Below are positions 1 through 7,074 of a stretch of DNA of 64,000 bases, one piece after another. The notes beneath the pieces were generated by a model. The model saw nothing but the letters and a program-made list of their open reading frames with translations, was not told the origin of the DNA and made no database searches. Source of the DNA: Phycisphaerae bacterium (lineage in GTDB: Bacteria; Planctomycetota; Phycisphaerae; Phycisphaerales; Phycisphaeraceae); assembly GCA_030425705.1 (NCBI GenBank), contig JAUHZU010000004.1:124001-188000 (forward strand). Direction: 5' to 3'. The first letter of the stretch is position 1; the number at the start of each line of letters is the position of its first letter. The position numbers and the translations under genes were made by a program.

Positions 1-83
1 CGGTGCTCGAACCGTTCGCGCGGAAGCTTTTGATTGCTGCAAACCCGATGGACCGTGCCGATCCCTTTCGCGTCCCGGCCTAG
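1..83 (+). CDS. possible C-terminal tail of an upstream gene (partial)
   Basis: The frame whose codons begin at position 3 is open from the window edge to a TAG at 81-83 and gives 26 codons ending in DPFRVPA. It would be the last part of a gene that starts outside the window. Nothing in so short a peptide allows a family call, and an open frame of this length can arise by chance in GC-rich DNA, so this is only a suggestion. The following ATG of the permease lies about 30 bases downstream. Confidence 0.3.
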   Translation, partial: VLEPFARKLLIAANPMDRADPFRVPA

Positions 84-114
84 ACCCCAGGCCCTAAACC
101 CTAGACCCTGCTCC

Positions 115-1338
115 ATGCGTGCGATCCAGCGGCAGTTTGCGTTGAGCGGCGCGGCGATGGGGGCGCTGCTGCCCTACCTGCCGGTGTTCCTCTTAGACCG
201 GCTGGGCGACCACACGCGCGTCGGGCTGGTGCTGGGGGTGATGGGGGTCGCGATCATCCTGACGCCGGTGGTGATCACCGCGCTGGCGGACACGCGGTTC
301 CAGAGCCGGTCGCTGGTCGTGGCGAGCTTCATGCTCAGCGCCGCGGCGTGCGCGCTCATGCTCGTGGGCGACACGCTGGCGTCGCTGCTGGCGATCTACC
401 TCCTGTTCTGCCTGGCGTTCTGGCCGCAGCCGCCGCTGCAGGACGGGCTGTTGTTCGCGGTCAACCGGCACCGTGAGCGGTCGGGCGAGGCGCAGACGCC
501 CTACCACCGGGTGCGGGTGTACGGCACGCTGGGGTTCATCCTGCCCCTGATCCTGCTGTACTTCCTGCTCGACGGCGGGCTGGGGGTCGAGGCCGTGCTC
601 TGGGTCGCGGCGGGGATCGCGGTCGTAGGCGCGGTCAACGCCTTGTCACTGCCGCACGTCCCGCTGGCCGAGGCCCGCACGGTCGACCCCGACGCCCCGC
701 CGCTGCCGCACCCGACCCGCGCCGCCGCGGCCGTGCTCTTCCGCGGGCCGGCCGCGGTGTTCTGCGTCGCGATGTTCCTGGCCCACCTCGCCAACGCCGC
801 GTACTACAGCTACTACCCGATCTACCTGGAAGACACCGTCGGCTTCGCGGAGAAGTGGATCGGGCCGATCAACATGGCCGGCGTCGTGCTCGAACTGCCG
901 CTGATGCTCGCGGTGGGATTCCTCACCTACAAGCTCGGGATCAAGGGGCTGCTGCTCGCGGGGCTGGGGCTGATGCTCGCTCGGCTCGCGCTGCTCGGGC
1001 TCGTGCCAACCCAGGCCGTCGCCGTCAGCACACAACTGGTGCACGGCATGACGGTCGTCGCGATCTACGTCCTCCCGCCGATCTACCTCAACACGCTCGC
1101 GGTCGGCGACCACGGCGACCGGTTCCGCAACTCGATCCAGGGGCTCTACGCGATGGCGGTGTTCGGCCCGTCGCGGATCGTCGGCACGGTCGCCGCGGGG
1201 GCCGTGGCCGACGGCGCGTCGATGACCACGATGTTCAACCTCAGCGCCGCGCTCACCGCCGGGGCGATCGTGCTGCTCGCGGTGGGGTTCCGGTCGGGGC
1301 CGGCCTATTCCGCCTCGATGCGCCAGGCCAGCGCGTAG
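115..1338 (+). CDS. MFS transporter, MFS_1-like / nucleoside-symporter-like
   Basis: This is a predicted 407-residue inner-membrane permease of the major facilitator superfamily. Hydrophobic segments run throughout, starting with a helix at about residues 9-26, and a short charged loop (ALADTRFQSR) lies between helices 2 and 3 where the family has its D-x-x-x-R/K motif. The length and the roughly 6+6 helix layout fit the LacY/MFS_1-like group; the substrate cannot be told from sequence. The ATG at 115 was chosen over an upstream TTG at 34 because the extra 27 residues are polar and proline-rich with no homology-like character. No good Shine-Dalgarno sequence is visible. The 3' end overlaps the convergent subtilase-like gene by 34 bases. 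Confidence 0.8.
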   Translation: MRAIQRQFALSGAAMGALLPYLPVFLLDRLGDHTRVGLVLGVMGVAIILTPVVITALADTRFQSRSLVVASFMLSAAACALMLVGDTLASLLAIYLLFCLAFWPQPPLQDGLLFAVNRHRERSGEAQTPYHRVRVYGTLGFILPLILLYFLLDGGLGVEAVLWVAAGIAVVGAVNALSLPHVPLAEARTVDPDAPPLPHPTRAAAAVLFRGPAAVFCVAMFLAHLANAAYYSYYPIYLEDTVGFAEKWIGPINMAGVVLELPLMLAVGFLTYKLGIKGLLLAGLGLMLARLALLGLVPTQAVAVSTQLVHGMTVVAIYVLPPIYLNTLAVGDHGDRFRNSIQGLYAMAVFGPSRIVGTVAAGAVADGASMTTMFNLSAALTAGAIVLLAVGFRSGPAYSASMRQASA

Positions 1339-2786
1339 TCCCACGGGATGCCGTAGCCGTCCGCGCCACGCTTCACCCGCAGGGTCCATGTCCCGGCCGG
1401 CATCTCGCGCAGGTAGATCACCTCGACGTTGTCGATCGCGCTCGCGCTGGTGGCGACGACCTCCTCGTTGCCGGCGTCGTCGGTGCGCACCAGCTCCAGG
1501 TCGTACTGCGCGAGCGCGGCGCTGTTGTTCCAGACGGTCCGCGTCTCGCCGGTCTGGTTGTTGCGGACCTCGGCGGTGCCGCCGGCGACCTTGCGGTGCC
1601 AGACGAGGGTGAAGCAGGCCTCGCCCTGGTCGGCGGTGGTGGTGAAGGTGTAGCCGTGGTCCGCCTCGGCGGGGAGGGCGTGCGTCGCCCAGCCGTAGCG
1701 CTGGATCGTCGGGCCGGGCGGGGTGTTGCCGCCGGCGAGCATGAGCAGCGCGCGGTCGATGTCGACGATGCCCGCGCCCCACCGCCGGTCCAGCGGCTCG
1801 CCGTCGCTCGGCGACCAGCCCGCGGGCTTGTGCGCGCCGCCCAGCAGCAGCGCCTTGACCACCTCGCTGCGCACCGCCAACGCGTCGGGGCTGTCGGGGT
1901 CGCGCTCGGCCAGGGCGTCGGCCTCCTGCAGCAGTACGGCGACGCAGCCGGTGACGACCGGCGTCGACCAGCTCGTCAGCGAGCCGGGCGCGACCAGCTC
2001 GGGCTTGCACCGGCCCTCGCCCTCGGTGGTGGTCACGCCACCGGAGTGGTTGCCCGCGACCGTGCCGACGCTGAGGAGGTTGTAGCCGCTCGCGAGCAGG
2101 TCGGGCACAGCGCCCTGCCCGTTGTTGAGCCCGACGACGCAGAGGATGTCGCGTTCGTCGGCGAGCCAGTCGATGCGGCGGAGGACCTGCGGGGCGTAGC
2201 CGGCGTTCTGGGCGACCCAGGAGTGGTTGAAGACGCGGGCCTCGTTCCAGTCGTCGGGCGGCTGGTCGCTCCCGGTGCGGAGGTAGCCCTCGCCGAGCCA
2301 GTTGCTGACCGAGTAGCAGTGGACACGGGCGACGCCCGGCGACGGGCCGTCCTGGCCGAAGGCGTAGCGGGCGACGCCCGAGGCGTGGTCGGAGTTGCCG
2401 GTGTCGCCGGACTGGAGCATGAAGGAGATGCCGCGGAGGCGGCGGTCGCGTGCGTTGGGGGCGTAGGCCTCGCCGGCCTCGACCTGGCCGACGGGGATGC
2501 CCCGGCCGGTCGGCATCGCGCCGCCCAGGCGCTGGCGGGCCTGGTCCCAGCCGATGACCCGCCGGGTGTTGTTGCCGGCCCGGTCGTCGTCCGGCACGGG
2601 CGAGACGGCGGGGGTCAGCCCGTCACGGGTGATCGTTTCGTCCGCGGGGCGTGTTGGCCCGGCCGGCTGCTTCGTCGTGGCGGTCGGGGCCGCGGCGGAC
2701 GGCTCAGGGCCGACGGACCACGCCACCGCCCCGAGGGTCAGGGCCGAGCCGGCGGCGATCGCGATCCAGGTCGTACGTCGCTTCAT
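1305..2786 (-). CDS. secreted S8 (subtilisin-like) serine peptidase homologue, divergent triad
   Basis: The product is 493 residues with an N-terminal signal or anchor (MKRRTTWIAIAAGSALTLGA). The body has the order of an S8 peptidase: a first-strand motif at about 97-106 (IPVGQVEAGE), a His motif at about 132-138 (NSDHASG, H134), an oxyanion-like LNNG near 220, and a Ser motif at about 270-276 (LTSWSTP, S272). Usual subtilases have Asp in the first motif; here the aligned acidic residue is Glu (about E103), so activity is uncertain. About 150 C-terminal residues look like a beta-rich domain. The ATG at 2786 was chosen because it begins the signal peptide; the frame stays open upstream to 2936 without sense. 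It is convergent with the permease and divergent from the SH3 protein. Confidence 0.75.
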   Translation of the reverse strand: MKRRTTWIAIAAGSALTLGAVAWSVGPEPSAAAPTATTKQPAGPTRPADETITRDGLTPAVSPVPDDDRAGNNTRRVIGWDQARQRLGGAMPTGRGIPVGQVEAGEAYAPNARDRRLRGISFMLQSGDTGNSDHASGVARYAFGQDGPSPGVARVHCYSVSNWLGEGYLRTGSDQPPDDWNEARVFNHSWVAQNAGYAPQVLRRIDWLADERDILCVVGLNNGQGAVPDLLASGYNLLSVGTVAGNHSGGVTTTEGEGRCKPELVAPGSLTSWSTPVVTGCVAVLLQEADALAERDPDSPDALAVRSEVVKALLLGGAHKPAGWSPSDGEPLDRRWGAGIVDIDRALLMLAGGNTPPGPTIQRYGWATHALPAEADHGYTFTTTADQGEACFTLVWHRKVAGGTAEVRNNQTGETRTVWNNSAALAQYDLELVRTDDAGNEEVVATSASAIDNVEVIYLREMPAGTWTLRVKRGADGYGIPWDYALAWRIEAE

Positions 2787-3003
2787 ATGGTGGGTATCGG
2801 GCGGTGCGCGTGCATCGGTTGACGCGTCGGGAACCGGGCCACGGCCCCGTGCGTCTGAGGTATGGTAGGGCTTGGCCGGCCGGGTCCGACGGGTTGTGCA
2901 GAGTCTTTCCGCAATCCCGCGAACCGGGCCCCACAAGCCGGCAAGGTCCGATTACACTAACGCGATGGACCGACATCTCTTGACCGCTGCACGGAGGCAC
3001 CCC

Positions 3004-4446
3004 ATGACACATGTCAACCGCTTGTTCACCGCCCTGATCGCCCTGGCGCTGCTGGCGCTGCCCTTCGGCGGGTCCGCCGCCGCGCAGGGAGACACCGGCT
3101 ACACCGCCGTCGTGACCCAGGACCGCGTCGATGTCCGATCCGGCGCGGGCCGGGCGTACTACGTCGTCGGCGAGCTCGAGGAGGGCCAGCAGGTCCGCGT
3201 TGTCGAGGTCCTGTTCGATGAGACCTGGTACAAGATCCAGGTCCCGTCCACGGTCTACAGCTACGTCTCCAAGGCCTTCGTCGACGCCCAGGGCGACGGC
3301 AGCATGGGCGTCGTCAACGCCGACCGCACCGAGTTCAAGGCCGCCTCCCTCCGCGGGCCCGGCGAGAGCTACCGCGTGCAGGGCACGTTCAGCCAGGGCG
3401 ACCGCGTGCAGATCGTGGCCGAAGAAGGCAACTTCTACAAGATCGCCTCCCCCAGCGAATCGTACGTCTTCATCCCCGCCGGCACGATCCGCCGGGTGAC
3501 CGCGGCGGACATGGTCCCCGCCCGCCCCGCCGACGACGGCGAAACCCCGGCCCCCCCCACCGACGACACCACCGACGAGCCGGAAGCCACCGACGAACCC
3601 GAGGTCGTCACGCCCCCGGCCGACGATGACACCGCCGACGCCGTGGACGAAGCGACCGACGAAGTCACCGGACCGGCCGACGCGCAGGACGCGACCGAAG
3701 AAGCCACCGACAGCGACATGGCCAGCGAGGAAAGCGCCGACGAGGCCGAAGCCACCCAGCCCGCGGACACCGACGATGCGGGGACCGAGGCCGACGAAGA
3801 AACCACCGACAGCACCGACGCCGACGATGCCGCCACCGAAGACGCCGGCGACGAAGCCCCGGCCGACACGGGCGACGGGCTGCCCGCCAAGCCGGACGTC
3901 GAGGTGACCACGCCCGCCCGGTCCGACGCGCTCAAGGCCGTTGAGATGCACCTGCTGCCCTACTTCGCCGTGGACATCGAAGACCGCCCGCTGGACCACA
4001 TGGAGCAGGGCTACCGCGACATCCTCGCCAACGGCGACCTGCCCGAGGTCGACCGCCGGATCGTCGAGGTCCGCCTCCGCACGATCGCCCGGCAGCGCGA
4101 GATCCTCCGCGCGATCAGCCGGGTCGAGGCCGCCCGCGCCCCTCGCGAGCCCAGCACCCAGGTCCCCGACCTCGAGTCCCTGCCCCGCGGCCCGGTCGAC
4201 TACAACGCCGTCGGCCTGCTCCAGTCCTCCAGCGTCTACGACGGCCAGTCCCTGCCCCGCATGTACCGCATCGTCGACCCGACCGGCCGCACCGTCGCCT
4301 ACGTCGCCCCGACCCCGCTCATCGACGAGTCGGACCTGCTCAACACCCTCGTCGGCGTCGTCGGCTCGGCGTCCTACGACCCGGCGCTGAAGCTGCAGAT
4401 CATCACGCCCAGCCGGCTCGACGCCCTCGCCGCCGAGCCCGAATAA
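3004..4446 (+). CDS. secreted protein with two bacterial SH3 domains and a long acidic linker
   Basis: This is a 480-residue predicted exported protein. Residues 1-28 form a signal peptide ending in a GSAAAQ-like site. Two SH3b-type repeats follow at about 33-94 (containing VDVRSGAG) and about 101-166. Residues about 172-303 are a low-complexity linker of Asp, Glu, Thr, Ala and Pro. The C-terminal 170 residues are folded-looking but unrecognised. SH3b domains often bind cell-wall peptides, so a periplasmic or wall-associated role is a reasonable guess. The start is fixed by GGAGG at 2993-2997, six bases before the ATG. A strong terminator follows at 4497-4525, so it is probably monocistronic. 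Confidence 0.75.
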   Translation: MTHVNRLFTALIALALLALPFGGSAAAQGDTGYTAVVTQDRVDVRSGAGRAYYVVGELEEGQQVRVVEVLFDETWYKIQVPSTVYSYVSKAFVDAQGDGSMGVVNADRTEFKAASLRGPGESYRVQGTFSQGDRVQIVAEEGNFYKIASPSESYVFIPAGTIRRVTAADMVPARPADDGETPAPPTDDTTDEPEATDEPEVVTPPADDDTADAVDEATDEVTGPADAQDATEEATDSDMASEESADEAEATQPADTDDAGTEADEETTDSTDADDAATEDAGDEAPADTGDGLPAKPDVEVTTPARSDALKAVEMHLLPYFAVDIEDRPLDHMEQGYRDILANGDLPEVDRRIVEVRLRTIARQREILRAISRVEAARAPREPSTQVPDLESLPRGPVDYNAVGLLQSSSVYDGQSLPRMYRIVDPTGRTVAYVAPTPLIDESDLLNTLVGVVGSASYDPALKLQIITPSRLDALAAEPE

Positions 4447-4496
4447 CCCGCACAGACGTGCGCCGTCGACCGGGCACCTCCACCCACGCCCCCACC

Positions 4497-4525
4497 GCAC
4501 CCCCGACCCCGGGGGTGCTTTTTTT
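4497..4525 (+). terminator. rho-independent terminator after the SH3 protein gene
   Basis: An 8-bp perfect stem (GCACCCCC pairing with GGGGGTGC, loop GACCCC) is followed directly by seven T residues. It lies about 50 bases after the stop codon of the SH3-domain gene on the same strand. Confidence 0.9.
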
Positions 4526-4636
4526 CGGACGCCGGCCGACCCGCATTAGGACAAAAACCCCACGCCGACGCTGATCCCGCCTGCCGAACCCGCCGATGGT
4601 TTGCTTACCGGGGGATGGTCCCCGAGGAGGCATACA

Positions 4637-5143
4637 TTGGAACCCGAGACGCCCAACAACCAGCCCATCCGCATCGGTGAGATCCTCGTCGAGCAGGGTG
4701 TGCTCTCCGAGCAGCAGGTCTTCGAGATCGTGCAGGCCCAGAAGAAGCTGCACCTGCCCTTCGGCGTGCTGGCCGAACGCATGTTCGATGTCACCCTCGA
4801 ATCGATCGAGAACGCGTGGATCGAGCAGTACCACCGGTTCACCGGGACGATCGACCTCAGCGAGCTCCGCTTCGACGACCAGGCGCTGCGGATGATCAAC
4901 CGCCGGCAGGCCTGGCAGTTCGAGATCCTCCCCGTCGGGTTCGAGCCGACCGGCGAGCTGATGATGGCGGCGTCGCGCCGGCGCCTCGCACGGGCCGTCA
5001 CCTTCGCCACCAGCCGGATGGACAAGGTCGTCTACTTCCGCATCGCCGAGTCCAAGCAGATGCAGCAGTTCCTCAAGACCTACTACCCGATGCCGGAGAT
5101 CAGCGGCGAGCTGGTCGAGAAGGCCCGCGAGATGGTGGACTGA
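4637..5143 (+). CDS. stand-alone MshEN (GspE/PilB N-terminal) domain protein
   Basis: The product is 168 residues with no ATPase domain. Residues about 10-75 match the first MshEN helical unit (RIGEILVEQGVLSEQQ, then QAQKK) and residues about 80-165 look like a second unit. In type II secretion and type IV pilus ATPases this N-terminal domain contacts the inner-membrane platform and can bind cyclic-di-GMP; here it is a separate cytoplasmic protein, so an adaptor or regulatory role is inferred. The start is taken as TTG 4637 because GAGGAGG ends about seven bases before it; an alternative TTG lies at 4601. A terminator follows. A distant relation to the pseudopilin at 41 kb is possible but not shown. 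Confidence 0.7.
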   Translation: MEPETPNNQPIRIGEILVEQGVLSEQQVFEIVQAQKKLHLPFGVLAERMFDVTLESIENAWIEQYHRFTGTIDLSELRFDDQALRMINRRQAWQFEILPVGFEPTGELMMAASRRRLARAVTFATSRMDKVVYFRIAESKQMQQFLKTYYPMPEISGELVEKAREMVD

Positions 5144-5170
5144 AGCCAAGGCACAACCGCACACCAAAAC

Positions 5171-5209
5171 AATGCCGCGCCCGCATCAACGGGCGCAGCA
5201 TTGTTGTTT
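5171..5209. terminator. bidirectional terminator between convergent genes
   Basis: A hairpin with a long stem (AATGC, one mismatch, then GCGCCCG pairing with CGGGCGC and GCATT) and loop CATCAA sits between the MshEN gene and the convergent pirin gene. T-rich tracts (GTTGTTT on the plus strand, GTTTTGG on the minus strand) follow the stem on both strands, so it can end transcription from either side. Confidence 0.8.
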
Positions 5210-5229
5210 GCAACCTAGCGGTACTCGGC

Positions 5230-5958
5230 TTACGCCAGGTCGAACGCGAGCACCTGGGCCTTGTCCTGGCCGACGAGGTTCAGCGTGCCCGGCCCGGCGA
5301 ACGACACTGCGTCGCCGGCGTGGTAGAGCCCGCCGTCGATCCGTACGGAGCCGGCCGCGACGTGCAGGTAGCCGAACCGGCCGGGCTCCACCGTGAACCC
5401 CAGCGCGTCGTCGGGCCCGAGGTCCGCGACGCTCAGCGAGGCGTCCTGGTGCACCCGCATCGCGTCACCCCCGCCCGCCCGGCTGCCGCCCGCGGCGAGG
5501 GTCTGCCAACGCCCGGCCCGGCCCTCGGCGGGGTAGGCCCGCTGGTCGTAGCGGGGCGCGTGCCCCGCGCGGTCCGGCTCGATCCACACCTGCAGCAGGC
5601 GGGCCGGCTCCGTGTCCGACGCGTTGAACTCACTGTGGCGGATGCCGGTGCCCGCGGACATCCGCTGTAGCTCGCCGGGCACCAGCAGCTCGCTGTTCGC
5701 CAGCGAGTCGCCGTGGCGCAACACGCCCTCGAGCACCCACGTCAGGATCTCCATGTCCGCGTGCGGGTGCTCGCCGAAGCCGCCGCCCGGGGCGATCACA
5801 TCGTCGTTGATCACCCGCAGCGAACGGAAGCCCATCCGCGCCGGGTCGTGGTACCGGCCGAACGAAAACGAGTGTGCGCTGTCCAGCCAGCCCAGCCGGG
5901 TCCGGCCGCGGCTGTCGGCGCGGATCACGGTCAGGTCCGTGGGGGTCTTTGTCGTCAT
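5230..5958 (-). CDS. pirin family protein (cupin, possible quercetin 2,3-dioxygenase)
   Basis: This is a 242-residue two-cupin pirin. The N-terminal cupin carries the metal motif GEHPHADMEI, followed by GTGIRHSEFN, which supplies the third His and the Glu of the usual three-His-one-Glu iron site. The family includes enzymes that open flavonols and redox-sensing co-regulators; which applies here cannot be told. The ATG at 5958 was chosen because it begins the conserved core and has GGAGA nearby. It is the last gene of a three-gene set (MarR, SnoaL, pirin) on the minus strand, with 53 bases separating it from the SnoaL gene, and it ends at a bidirectional terminator. Confidence 0.88.
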   Translation of the reverse strand: MTTKTPTDLTVIRADSRGRTRLGWLDSAHSFSFGRYHDPARMGFRSLRVINDDVIAPGGGFGEHPHADMEILTWVLEGVLRHGDSLANSELLVPGELQRMSAGTGIRHSEFNASDTEPARLLQVWIEPDRAGHAPRYDQRAYPAEGRAGRWQTLAAGGSRAGGGDAMRVHQDASLSVADLGPDDALGFTVEPGRFGYLHVAAGSVRIDGGLYHAGDAVSFAGPGTLNLVGQDKAQVLAFDLA

Positions 5959-6011
5959 GGTCAGTCTCCATTCAGGTCGGCAAGAGTTGCCGGGCCCGTG
6001 CGGGCTCAGCG

Positions 6012-6368
6012 TCAGCTTGTTGCGTAGTAGAAGCGTTCGTGCACGATCTTCCCGCCCTCCCACCGCTGGACCGCGACCTGCTCGACGTGGATATCGTTTC
6101 CGTCGGTGTCGGTCCAGTCCATCACGTTCTCGTAGGACGAGACGCCGTCGCCCACGGCGACCGCGGGGGCCTCAAAGGTCTTGAAGGCGGCGACCGAGTC
6201 GACGAACTTCTGTTCGCGTTCGAGGTTGGCCGCGAGGCCAACGGTCCTGCCGTAGGCCGGCTCTTCCATCACGACGTTGTCGGCGTAGAACTCCTGCATC
6301 GCGTCCATGATGCGGCCGTTGCGGACGTAGTCGAGCAGCTCGTGGATGCGGACGGGGTGGTCGGTCAT
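6012..6368 (-). CDS. SnoaL-like / NTF2-fold small protein
   Basis: The product is 118 residues, about the size of a single NTF2-like cone fold. It begins with a helical stretch (HELLDYVRNGRIMDAMQEFY), has the typical NVVMEEP strand and ends in the aromatic strand ERFYYATS. Members are small ligand-binding domains or isomerase-like enzymes; no catalytic residue set can be assigned. GGAAA lies about seven bases before the ATG. It follows the MarR gene on the same strand, and the 89-base gap between them holds an 18-bp palindrome that is a good candidate for MarR binding. Confidence 0.75.
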   Translation of the reverse strand: MTDHPVRIHELLDYVRNGRIMDAMQEFYADNVVMEEPAYGRTVGLAANLEREQKFVDSVAAFKTFEAPAVAVGDGVSSYENVMDWTDTDGNDIHVEQVAVQRWEGGKIVHERFYYATS

Positions 6369-6395
6369 GGCGGGTTTCCTTTCGGGGGAGGGAAT

Positions 6396-6413
6396 TACTT
6401 GTTCTAACAGGTA
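6396..6413. promoter_or_regulatory. candidate MarR-type operator
   Basis: The minus strand reads TACCTGTTAGAACAAGTA, an inverted repeat of TAC(C/T)TGTT with a two-base centre and a single mismatch between arms. It lies 28 bases before the SnoaL start and just after the MarR gene, the size and symmetry expected of a MarR dimer site. Binding by the adjacent regulator is inferred. Confidence 0.55.
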
Positions 6414-6457
6414 TATGGTCGGTGTTATTCCCGCGACGCGCGGGCCGGCGGGGTCGG

Positions 6458-6955
6458 TCAGTCTTGCGGGGTGTCGGGGTCCCGGGCCTTGCCGAGCAAG
6501 CGGGAGAGCGTGTCCAGCTCGCGCGGGGACAGCTTGGGGAACAACGCGCGCTCGGCGCGGTCGATGAGCTTGTCGAGTTTGCGGATCAACTGCTTCCCGG
6601 CCGGGGCGATGTGGGCCCGCACGACCCGGCGGTCCACCTCGCACCGGACGCGTTCGATCAGGCCCGCCTTTTCCAGGCGGTCCATCAGCCGGGTCACGTC
6701 CGGCACACGGGTGACCATGCGCTCGGCCACCTCGCCGCAGGGCAGCGACCGCCGGCCGTCCACGGGGTAGCGGTCCACCCCGCGCAGGATGCGGAGGATG
6801 TTGTAGGTCGCCTCGCTGAGCCCGTGGGGCTTGAGCACCTCGGCGATCGCCCCCGCCAGCTGGGCGTGGGTCCGGGCGAGGTTCAGGTACGCCTGCTGCT
6901 GGGGCGAGGCGAAGCCGTGGCGCTTCTTCAGTTCTTCCTGGAGGGTCTTGGCCAT
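6458..6955 (-). CDS. MarR family transcriptional regulator
   Basis: This 165-residue protein has the winged helix-turn-helix layout of MarR: N-terminal dimerisation helix, recognition region (VAERMVTRVPDVTRLMDRLE) at about 80-100, and wing ending in RCEVDRRVVRAHIAPAGK. MarR proteins usually repress themselves and neighbouring genes until a small phenolic or oxidant ligand binds. It is the first gene of a likely operon with the SnoaL and pirin genes. A well-formed sigma-70 type promoter lies directly upstream (6977-7005) and a palindromic site lies before the next gene. Confidence 0.9.
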   Translation of the reverse strand: MAKTLQEELKKRHGFASPQQQAYLNLARTHAQLAGAIAEVLKPHGLSEATYNILRILRGVDRYPVDGRRSLPCGEVAERMVTRVPDVTRLMDRLEKAGLIERVRCEVDRRVVRAHIAPAGKQLIRKLDKLIDRAERALFPKLSPRELDTLSRLLGKARDPDTPQD

Positions 6956-6976
6956 GGGGCGTGCTCCGTCCCCGAT

Positions 6977-7005
6977 ACTGTAGCGTTCAACATTATCTGT
7001 GTCAA
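6977..7005 (-). promoter_or_regulatory. sigma-70 type promoter of the MarR gene
   Basis: On the minus strand a consensus -35 box TTGACA (7000-7005) is followed after exactly 17 bases by TACAGT (6977-6982), which matches four of six -10 positions. The stretch is unusually AT-rich for the window. The predicted start of transcription is about 15-20 bases before the MarR start codon. Confidence 0.75.
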
Positions 7006-7074
7006 CAATTATTTAGGCGTGGCGCGATATGCCTGAAAGCCGGTCGGCTTGTGTTCTGGGGGCGTCCCGGCCAG

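Noticed and set aside
855-2822. Open frame of 655 codons on the plus strand overlapping the permease and the subtilase-like gene
   Set aside because: It crosses the end of one recognised gene and covers another in antisense, with repetitive Arg/Ala/Gly translation.
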